Assembly (NCBI RefSeq): GCF_027158485.1
Contig: NZ_JAMKYJ010000001.1
DNA from: Oxalobacter formigenes
GTDB lineage: Bacteria > Pseudomonadota > Gammaproteobacteria > Burkholderiales > Burkholderiaceae_D
Direction: 5' to 3' (one strand)
Length of the DNA stretch: 64,000 nucleotides
The stretch's first letter is position 1. The number at the start of each line of letters is the position of its first letter. The notes beneath the pieces were generated by a model, which did not search any database, was not told the DNA's origin, and worked only from the letters and a program-made list of their open reading frames with translations. Shown here piece by piece: positions 56,779 through 64,000 of this stretch. Made by a program: the position numbers and the translations under genes.

Positions 56779-57846
56779 ATGAAAAAGCAACTTCTCGCAT
56801 TGTCCTTATTGGCCGCCTTTGCCGGCATGGCACATGCACAATCCAACGTCACGATTTACGGCTTGATGGATACCGGCTTTATCAAGGAAACCGGTTCGGA
56901 CCTGAAAATGGGTGAATGGAACAGCAGCCGTCTGGGATTTAAGGGCACCGAAGATCTCGGAAGCGGATACAAGGCAACCTTCCAGCTGGAAAAACGGTTC
57001 TATGTCAATGACGGCGCAAAGAACGGCGACCTTGAATTTGAAGGGGCATCCAACGTCGGTCTGGCCGGGCCTTTCGGTGCGGTTCGTCTGGGACGTATGA
57101 ATGAAATCGCAACTGAAAGCTTCCGCCGCCTCGACCCGTTCAATCAGGAAGGTGTCGGCAGTATGCTTCTGGGCAGCCAGCGTACCAGCCGTGTCAGCAA
57201 TGCCACCCGTTACGACTCTCCGACTTTTAACGGATTCAAATTTTCCGCAGCCTATTACCTTGGCAAGAACACCAGGGATTCAGGCAATAACACTCTGACC
57301 AGCAATAACGCAGACAACGACGGTTTCGCCCTCGGCCTGAATTTCGACAACGGTCCTCTCCTTCTGTTGGCCAACTACAGCCGGTTGTCGGACTCCAACG
57401 ATTCCAATGTCTGGAGTCTGGGCGCATCCTATAAATTCGGCTCGGTCAAAATCGGTCTGGGCTACGAAAGAACAGATGACAAGGGATGGAAATTCGGTAG
57501 TGCCAGTGGCAAACTGAAAGACACAAACATACGTTCAAAACAGGACAACTGGATTCTGTCGGCCGACTATAAAACCGGAGCACACAGAATTGCCGGTTCG
57601 TTCAACTGGATGAAAGTCAAGGATGTCAAAGGCTCGACCAATGCATACTGGACAAGGGACGACTCCGGTGATGTCAAGAAATACAGCATCGGTTATTTTT
57701 ACAGTCTCTCCAAACGGACGACCCTGTACGGTCAGCTGGCCTATTCCGACTTTGAAGACAAGGCTGTTGCCGAATTTTTCCGTGGCAAAGGCTTCGAGAA
57801 TGACAGCGTGACTGGCGTTCAGGTCGGTATCAACCACAAGTTCTGA
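56779..57846 (+). CDS. General porin 2
   Basis: A 355-residue outer-membrane porin, close paralogue of porin 1. Signal peptide MKKQLLALSLLAAFAGMAHAQ, then SNVTIYGLMDTGFIKETGSD and FKGTEDLGSGYKATFQLEKR. FGAVRLGRMNEI and GVQVGINHKF are the other family blocks. Extracellular loops differ most from porin 1 (for example TRDSGNNTLTSNN), which suggests different permeation or antigenic surfaces. A GGAG site precedes the ATG. Confidence 0.93.
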   Translation: MKKQLLALSLLAAFAGMAHAQSNVTIYGLMDTGFIKETGSDLKMGEWNSSRLGFKGTEDLGSGYKATFQLEKRFYVNDGAKNGDLEFEGASNVGLAGPFGAVRLGRMNEIATESFRRLDPFNQEGVGSMLLGSQRTSRVSNATRYDSPTFNGFKFSAAYYLGKNTRDSGNNTLTSNNADNDGFALGLNFDNGPLLLLANYSRLSDSNDSNVWSLGASYKFGSVKIGLGYERTDDKGWKFGSASGKLKDTNIRSKQDNWILSADYKTGAHRIAGSFNWMKVKDVKGSTNAYWTRDDSGDVKKYSIGYFYSLSKRTTLYGQLAYSDFEDKAVAEFFRGKGFENDSVTGVQVGINHKF

Positions 57847-57911
57847 TCACGGTCGGAAAAACTGCCGAAAACGCCTTCCCCTGTTTCGGCAAACCTTCAG
57901 GGTTACTTTTT

Positions 57912-57937
57912 GGCACGCAGTAATGCGTGCCTTTTTT
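57912..57937 (+). terminator. Terminator of porin 2
   Basis: GGCACGCA/TGCGTGCC stem with four-base loop followed by six T residues, about 65 bases after the stop codon. The rest of the gap to 58162 holds no gene that I can see. Confidence 0.9.
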
Positions 57938-58162
57938 ATGGTCTTTTCACCAGCGCGAACCTTTCCCGCATGTTGCCTTTGCAAGACACTTCCACACGAC
58001 AGGGCAACACTTTCTTCAATAAATTCCATCCATTCGTTTTTTATCAAAACGCGACAGTCCAACCCGAATGAAGATTGAATCCAGTCGCTCGAATGCAAGC
58101 ATCAGAACACGAATCAATACAGACATCTCGGTCAATATAACGGATAGGGAATCGGAGAAATA

Positions 58163-59260
58163 ATGAAAAAGACACTCTTTGCACTCGCCGCCGCCGGTCT
58201 TTTCGCCGGTGTGGCAAACGCCCAGAGCAGCGTCACCATTTACGGTATCGCAGACACCGGTATCGTCAAGGAAACCGGCAGTGATGTCCAGATGGGCAAT
58301 AACCATGAAAGCCGGATCGGTTTCAGGGGCAGCGAAGACCTGGGTAACGGATACAAGGCCCTGTTCATGATCGAAAAGCGGATCAACCTCAACGACGGTA
58401 CCAATCTGGGTGAAGTTGACTGGGACGGTGGAGCCAACGTCGGTATCGGTGGCCCGTTCGGTACGGTCCGCCTCGGACGTGTTGACGAAATCCCGACCGA
58501 AACCATACGAAAACTGGACCCGTTCGATAACGACAGTATCGCCAACATGCCTTATTCCACCCAGCGTTCAAGCCGTATTTCCAATACCATCCGTTACGAC
58601 AGCCCGAGCCTGTCGGGACTGGTGTTGACGGGAACATACAGCCTTGGCAAAAACACCAAAGGCAGCGACGCCACCAATGCATTCGTTCAGGCGGGCGCAG
58701 ATAACGATGGCTACGCGGCCGCTGCGGTATACGACAATGGCCCGATTACCCTGCTGGGAGCATGGAGCCGTCTGACCGATTCGAACGATTCCTACCGTTG
58801 GGACGTCGGTGGCGCTTATAGCTGGGGTAACCTGAGACTGTCTCTGGCATACGAAAAAACCAAGGACAAGGGCTGGTATGACGGTGGCAAATCCAATAGC
58901 GGCATTGCAGACTCGACACTGATCAACGGCGTTGCCGCCACCATGAACAGCTGGATTCTCGGCCTGAACTACAAACTCGGCCCCGGTACCCTGAAAGCAT
59001 CCTTCAACTACGTCAAGCTCAAAAACGTCAGTGGCGTCTCCGCGGCAGACGGTGGAAATTACTGGGCCAACAACAGTTCGGCAGACCTGAAACAATACGG
59101 CCTGGGTTATATCTACGACCTGTCGAAGAGAACGTCGTTGTACGGTATTCTGGCCTACACCGATTTTGAAAATGAAGCCATTTCCAATTTCTTCCGGGGA
59201 AGCGGCTTCAATAACGATAGTGTAACCGGTGTACAGGTCGGCATCACGCATAAATTCTGA
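58163..59260 (+). CDS. General porin 3
   Basis: A 365-residue outer-membrane porin. Signal peptide MKKTLFALAAAGLFAGVANAQ, then SSVTIYGIADTGIVKETGSD, FRGSEDLGNGYKALFMIEKR and FGTVRLGRVDEI, ending in GVQVGITHKF. It differs from porins 1 and 2 in its loops (DATNAFVQAGADND and SGVSAADGGNYWANNSSA). A GGAG site precedes the ATG. Convergent with the kinase on its right, with hairpins between. Confidence 0.93.
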   Translation: MKKTLFALAAAGLFAGVANAQSSVTIYGIADTGIVKETGSDVQMGNNHESRIGFRGSEDLGNGYKALFMIEKRINLNDGTNLGEVDWDGGANVGIGGPFGTVRLGRVDEIPTETIRKLDPFDNDSIANMPYSTQRSSRISNTIRYDSPSLSGLVLTGTYSLGKNTKGSDATNAFVQAGADNDGYAAAAVYDNGPITLLGAWSRLTDSNDSYRWDVGGAYSWGNLRLSLAYEKTKDKGWYDGGKSNSGIADSTLINGVAATMNSWILGLNYKLGPGTLKASFNYVKLKNVSGVSAADGGNYWANNSSADLKQYGLGYIYDLSKRTSLYGILAYTDFENEAISNFFRGSGFNNDSVTGVQVGITHKF

Positions 59261-59345
59261 CCGTAACAGGTCATAACCGGTTCCAGTGGCTTACGCCACG
59301 GAAAAGGGGGCTCCCGCCCGGCTTGCCGGGATTGTGACTCCCCAA

Positions 59346-59368
59346 GGGGCGCAGTTCATCTGCGCCCC
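59346..59368. terminator. Hairpin between porin 3 and the hybrid kinase
   Basis: GGGGCGCAG/CTGCGCCCC, a perfect nine-base-pair stem with a five-base loop, in the gap between two convergent genes. No T-run follows, so termination is uncertain. Confidence 0.45.
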
Positions 59369-59371
59369 TAA

Positions 59372-61726
59372 CTATTTTGTCCGAAAATTTTCAGGCAGGA
59401 AAAGCCATTTTTTGACCAGAGCGATCATTTTGTCAGCATCGACCGGCTTGGCCAGATGTCCGTTCATTCCCGCTTTTTTCGCCTTGATGACATCATCCAC
59501 AAACGCATTGGCCGTCAGCGCCAATACCGGTATTTTTTTCGCATCCTTGCGGCCCATTGCACGAATGGCGGCACACGCTTCATAGCCATTCATCACCGGC
59601 ATCTGGATATCCATCAGGATCAGATCGTACCAGCCTTCTGGCGAAGCCGAAAAAAGATCGACCGCCTGCCGGCCGTTTTGTGCCACATCGACTATCGCCC
59701 CTTTCAATTCAAGAAGCTCGCGCGCAATATCGCGATTGAGATCATTGTCCTCAACCAGCAAAAGGCGCCGGCTGTCAAGATCACCGGAGAAATTGCCTAC
59801 ATCCCCTTTCGATGTTTTTACATTTCTTTTTTCAAGAAACTGGCGCAATATCCGGACAAGTTTCGAGCGGAAAAGGGGTTTTGTCATGAAGGCATCTGCC
59901 GCCGCTTCTTTCAGTTCCTCCCCGATATCTGAATAGTCGTAAGCGGACATGATGATCAGTGGCAAATCCGGATCGATTTGCTCGCGTATGGCCCTGACCG
60001 TTTCAAAGCCGTTCATTCCAGGCATTTTCCAATCAATGATAGCCGCAAAAAAATCCGCGTTTTTTTCATGGGCGATACGGATAACATCGACGGCATCATA
60101 CCCGTTCAATACCCATTGCACATCGACGCCCAACTCTTTGAGCAGAGCAGACGCGTTTTCACACACATCCCTGTCGTCATCGACAAGCAGAACGGAAAGT
60201 CCTGAAAACTCGTCTGAAACCTTGACCGATTGTTCCTGTATTTTCAAAGGTACATTCACCCTGAAACAGCTTCCCTCGCCCAAAACGCTGTCAACCGTAA
60301 TCGTTCCATTCATCATATGCACGATATTCCCGGCAATCGCCATGCCAAGACCCGTTCCCTGAACATCATTGATCCGGGTATCTTCCGCCCGGACAAAAGG
60401 TTCGTAAATATGCTCGACAAACTCTTCAGACATCCCGATACCGTTATCGCGGAAAACGAATTCCAGCATCGCGAAATCCATCAGTTCCAGTGGCCTTTCA
60501 TTGACAGTCCATTCAATCAGGCCGCCGTCTGGCGTATATTTGATCGCATTGGACAAAATGTTCAAAAACACTTTCTGGAGACGATCGGCGTCACCGACCA
60601 GACTTTCGTGGATCTTCTGGCCAATAGCAATCCGGATTTCATGATTCTTCTGCATCAGCAGGGGACGACACAATTCAAGCGTATTTTCGACCAGTTCTCC
60701 AAGATCGAAATTGTTTTCGCAAATGCCCAGTTTTCCATTTTCAATCCTGGACATATCCAGAATCTCGTTGATCAGGGAAAGCAGGTATTTGCTGGACGTC
60801 GTGATTTTTTTCAGACAATCACGCACTCGCGCCGGGTTTTCCGCATGCATATCGGCAATTGCGGTCATGCCCAAAATAGCATTCATCGGCGTACGGATAT
60901 CGTGCGACATGCTGGAAAGGAAATTCGCCTTCGCATTATTCGCCATTCTTGCGGCCTGACAGGCTTCCTCGAGTGCCTTTTGCTGCAACGCCTGTCACGC
61001 TTTCATTTCAGTGATATCGACTCCGACGCTGTAGTAGGAAGGAATCCCGTCTTCGCTGGATTCTCCGTCTTCATAACTCAAGGTGATATTCAAAGTACGG
61101 ACTTCGCCATTGCGACGGACAATCCTCATTTCATCCATAGCCGTTTCGCCGGATATTTTCAGACTTGCCATCAGACCGGCAACTTTCTGACAATCCTCGG
61201 GATGGATATACCGGCTTTCACTGTTCAGTTCTTCCCTGAACTGTTCTGGCGTATAACCGATCATGCGCAGAAAATTCGCCCCATACCAGAGGACCGTTTT
61301 CATATCCCGCGCATCGAGACGCGCGATGCCGCCCGGCAGACTTTTCAGAATGGAATTCCGCTCCTTTTCCTGAATGGCAATCTTCTTCGAATACCCGGAT
61401 ATGTCTGTTGCGAATTCAATCCTCGCTTCCCGACCGTTCCACATGAATTTCCTGTCTTTGAGCAGATACGTCGTATTCAGCGCATCATTGTGATGTTCCC
61501 ACTCATAAAAACCGGAATCTTTCAGATGATGGTTGGTACAGAAAGGGCACGGTGAGTCACGGCTCTGCAGTACCTCGTAACACTTGCGCTCATGATCCCT
61601 GAAGCTTTCTTCATTGACGCCAAACGCTTCACACCCTGCCCGATTCATATGCAGCAATTCATAGGTCTGCATATCGCTGACATAGACGATTCCGTCATAT
61701 TCGTTCAGCAGCCAGTTCAATTCCAT
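59372..61726 (-). CDS. Hybrid sensor kinase with two receiver domains, interrupted by an in-frame TGA (codon 244)
   Basis: One frame of 785 codons with a single TGA at 60995-60997. Before it lie two PAS domains. The first (1-120) carries a CPFC motif (DSPCPFCTNHHL); the second (120-243) contains YIHPEDCQKV. After it come a coiled linker, the histidine box FLSSMSHDIRTPMNAILGM, ATPase boxes (NAIKYTP, FRDNGIGMS, GTGLGMAI), receiver 1 (LVDDDRDV, DWKMPGMNG) and receiver 2 (VEDNDLN, MDIQMPVMNG). EMKA-TGA-QALQQKALEEA reads as one helix, so TGA probably replaced CGA. The start at 61726 has AAAGG seven bases upstream; an ATG 16 codons earlier is possible. No output domain or paired regulator is nearby. 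Confidence 0.88.
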
Positions 61727-62202
61727 CTGTACACCTTTTCCGGGATATAGGAAATCACAGATCAATATATGCACGCGTCACATCCCAAGGACTCCATCTG
61801 GCACTATAAAAATCCGGTTTCTTCGATAATTTGATTCTTGCCACGAACCATAGTGAGAAATTGTAAAACTTCCCCGAACAAAATTGTCAGAAAGGAATAT
61901 TTCCGACTGAAAAATTTATCGTGAGAGACAATAGCTGAGAAAGTGAAAAAACGTCTTTAAACTCAAAACACTCCATATTTGAAATTATTTTCAGGAAAAA
62001 CGCCTCCCCTTCAAAAAAACAACAGAAAAAATTGAATAATTGAAGGCAAAAAACCCCAAACTCCTTACATTTCTGCGACAATCTGCGTTTTTTGATTCCA
62101 GCCTTTTCCGTTGACGAAAACAGCTTCGTTTGATGTCGGAAGAATCACCGTCACAAACATGCATTAAACTGAAAGCGGAAAACCGGAAAAACACAGATAA
62201 CG
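61727..62202. other. Divergent intergenic region between kinase and decarboxylase
   Basis: AT-rich stretch with the start of the kinase on the left and the decarboxylase leader on the right. No gene with a ribosome site is seen; a minus-strand open frame across the decarboxylase is a shadow. Confidence 0.4.
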
Positions 62203-62279
62203 TATAATTCCGGAAAGAATCGATGGCACACGAAAGCGCCAGAAAAATGTGGCAGAACAATGAGTTGTTCTGCTTTTCT
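62203..62279 (+). promoter_or_regulatory. Decarboxylase promoter box and leader hairpin
   Basis: TATAAT at 62203-62208 stands about 100 bases before the start codon; the -35 region is weak. Between them lies GCAGAACAA-TGAG-TTGTTCTGC followed by TTTTCTT (62252-62279), a terminator-like hairpin 27 bases before the ATG. The arrangement suggests attenuation. Confidence 0.45.
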
Positions 62280-62305
62280 TCTATATTGAACAGTGGAGAA
62301 ACGCG

Positions 62306-64000
62306 ATGAAATTTCGCTTTCCTATAGTCATTATTGACGAAGACTACCGTTCCGAAAATTCTTCCGGTCTCGGTATCCGCGCGCTTGCCAAGGCGATGGA
62401 AGACGAAGGCATGGAAGTGCTTGGCGTCACCAGCTACGGCGACCTGTCCCAGTTCGCGCAGCAACAATCCCGCGCTTCCGCATTTGTTTTGTCCATCGAT
62501 GACGAAGAATTCGGCGAAGGCACCGACGGCGAAATCAACGACGCGCTGAAGCCGCTGCGTGAATTCGTCACTGAAATCCGCAGCAAGAATGCCGATATCC
62601 CGATCTACCTCTACGGTGAAACACGCACCTCGCGCCATATTCCGAACGACTTGCTGCGCGAGCTGCACGGCTTCATCCACATGTTCGAGGATACGCCTGA
62701 ATTCGTCGCACGCCATATCATCCGTGAAGCCAAAACCTATCTCGACGGGTTGGCTCCGCCGTTTTTCCGCGCCCTGATGCATTACGCGCAGGACGGTTCC
62801 TACTCCTGGCACTGTCCCGGCCACTCCGGTGGCGTCGCTTTTCTGAAATCGCCGATCGGCCAGATGTTCCATCAATTCTTCGGTGAAAACATGCTGCGTG
62901 CCGACGTCTGCAATGCCGTTGAGGAACTCGGCCAGCTGCTTGATCATACCGGCCCGGTAGCCCAGAGCGAACGCAATGCCGCCCGCATTTTCAACGCGGA
63001 CCACTGCTATTTCGTCACCAACGGTACATCGACTTCCAACAAGATCGTCTGGCATTCCAGCATCGCCAGCGGCGACATTGTCGTCGTCGACCGCAATTGC
63101 CACAAATCTATTTTGCACGCCATCATCATGACCGGAGCGATTCCTGTTTTCCTGATGCCGACACGCAACCATTACGGCATCATCGGGCCTATCCCGAAAG
63201 CGGAATTCGAACCGGAAAACATCCGGAAAAAAATCGAGGCCAACCCGTTCGCCCGTGATGCCGTCAACAAAAAACCGCGTATCCTGACGATCACGCAATC
63301 GACTTACGACGGCATCGTCTATAACGTCGAAACGATCAAGACCATGCTCGACGGCGAAATCGACACGCTCCATTTCGATGAAGCCTGGCTGCCGCATGCC
63401 TCATTCCACGAGTTTTACAAGGATATGCACGCCATCGGCAAATACAGCCCGCCGGCCAAAAAATCGCTGATCTTCTCGACCCAGTCCACTCACAAACTGC
63501 TGGCTGGTCTCTCGCAGGCCTCGCAAATCCTTGTCAAGGACTCCGAAGAGGTCAAACTCGACCAGAACATCTTCAACGAAGCGTTCCTGATGCATACCTC
63601 CACGTCGCCACAGTACGCCATCATCGCGTCCTGCGACGTCGCAGCCGCCATGATGGAACCGCCCGGAGGCACCGCCCTTGTCGAGGAATCCATTCTTGAG
63701 GCACTGGATTTCCGCCGCGCCATGCGCAAGATCGAAAAAGAATGGGGCCAGGACTGGTGGTTCGAAGTATGGGGACCGGAAAACTTCGCTGAAAACGGCA
63801 TCGGAGAACGCGAAGACTGGATACTGAAAGCCGAAGACAAATGGCACGGTTTCGGTGATATCGCGCCGGGCTTCAACATGCTCGACCCGATCAAGGCCAC
63901 CGTCATCACCCCGGGCCTGTCGCTGGAAGGCGAATTCGAAAAAACCGGGATTCCGGCGTCCATCGTCAAGATGTATCTGGCAGAAAACGGCATCATCGTT
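62306..64000 (+). CDS. AdiA-like Arg/Lys/Orn decarboxylase, 3' end outside window
   Basis: 565 codons are visible; the family is about 750 residues, so some 190 remain beyond the window. The N-terminal wing (1-130) begins MKFRFPIVIIDEDYRSENSS. The PLP domain has WHCPGHSGGVAF, then HFDEAW (PLP-binding Asp) and STQSTHKLLAGLSQAS, with the Schiff-base Lys near residue 397. HFDEAW and STHKLL are closer to arginine decarboxylase AdiA than to the lysine or ornithine enzymes, but the substrate is not certain. Such enzymes use a proton while releasing CO2 and protect against acid. ATG at 62306 follows a GGAG site. Confidence 0.9.
   Translation, partial: MKFRFPIVIIDEDYRSENSSGLGIRALAKAMEDEGMEVLGVTSYGDLSQFAQQQSRASAFVLSIDDEEFGEGTDGEINDALKPLREFVTEIRSKNADIPIYLYGETRTSRHIPNDLLRELHGFIHMFEDTPEFVARHIIREAKTYLDGLAPPFFRALMHYAQDGSYSWHCPGHSGGVAFLKSPIGQMFHQFFGENMLRADVCNAVEELGQLLDHTGPVAQSERNAARIFNADHCYFVTNGTSTSNKIVWHSSIASGDIVVVDRNCHKSILHAIIMTGAIPVFLMPTRNHYGIIGPIPKAEFEPENIRKKIEANPFARDAVNKKPRILTITQSTYDGIVYNVETIKTMLDGEIDTLHFDEAWLPHASFHEFYKDMHAIGKYSPPAKKSLIFSTQSTHKLLAGLSQASQILVKDSEEVKLDQNIFNEAFLMHTSTSPQYAIIASCDVAAAMMEPPGGTALVEESILEALDFRRAMRKIEKEWGQDWWFEVWGPENFAENGIGEREDWILKAEDKWHGFGDIAPGFNMLDPIKATVITPGLSLEGEFEKTGIPASIVKMYLAENGIIV

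Noticed and set aside
61991..63397. Minus-strand frame of 468 codons across the decarboxylase
   Set aside because: It is antisense to a clear PLP decarboxylase with conserved motifs; the encoded protein has no recognisable content.

Overview
The window looks like a chromosomal segment of a Gram-negative betaproteobacterium (Burkholderiales, probably Oxalobacteraceae such as Oxalobacter). The support is the 16-strand-type general porins with the betaproteobacterial signature, the pstSCAB-phoU-phoB-phoR order, the miaB-phoH-ybeY run and the overall base composition. The genus is an inference from gene families; no rRNA or tRNA is present to confirm it.

Layout, left to right. (1) 1-1359: tail of a SAM methyltransferase, then a PAAR spike-tip protein and a small spike/beta-helix protein resembling a detached VgrG/gp5 C-terminus. 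(2) 1541-22889: three consecutive, same-strand giant adhesins (1843, 2138 and 2801 aa) of the LapA type. Each has an N-terminal retention module, a TAAG site of the kind cut by LapG, VCBS/cadherin-like repeats, RTX nonapeptides and a type I secretion C-terminus. Each has its own terminator, and a shared 17-bp motif lies 130-140 bp upstream of each start. (3) 23423-27619: a glycine-rich autotransporter split by a one-base frameshift, and a decayed second autotransporter barrel. (4) 27827-34618: complete phosphate operon pstS-pstC-pstA-pstB-phoU-phoB-phoR (minus strand). (5) 34827-38717: HicAB toxin-antitoxin, miaB, phoH-like and ybeY. (6) 38940-41126: PocR-domain hybrid histidine kinase. (7) 41270-51332: type I-F CRISPR-Cas with two arrays flanking cas2-3, csy1-4 and cas1. 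(8) 51514-53066: two FUSC-like membrane proteins. (9) 53461-59260: three porins, a porin-derived chimera and a pyridoxamine-phosphate-oxidase-fold protein. (10) 59372-61726: a second hybrid kinase broken by a TGA codon. (11) 62306-end: AdiA-like PLP decarboxylase, running off the window.

The most notable region is the CRISPR locus. cas1 is last in the operon instead of first, the two arrays use related but different repeats, and the Cas2 domain of the Cas2-3 fusion carries a single in-frame amber codon (codon 56) while the HD nuclease/helicase part is intact from an ATG 14 codons later. The sequence therefore predicts a locus that could still interfere but may not acquire spacers. The adhesin cluster is the second: three LapA-like proteins sharing a candidate operator and differing in one extra domain each (von Willebrand A in the first, a beta-helix-like insert in the second, none in the third). 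No type I transporter, LapD or LapG is encoded here.

Surface exposure dominates the rest (autotransporters, porins). Several genes carry single-nucleotide disruptions (TAG in cas2-3, TGA in the kinase, one-base shifts in both autotransporters), which suggests either recent decay or base-call errors; this can be settled by reads.
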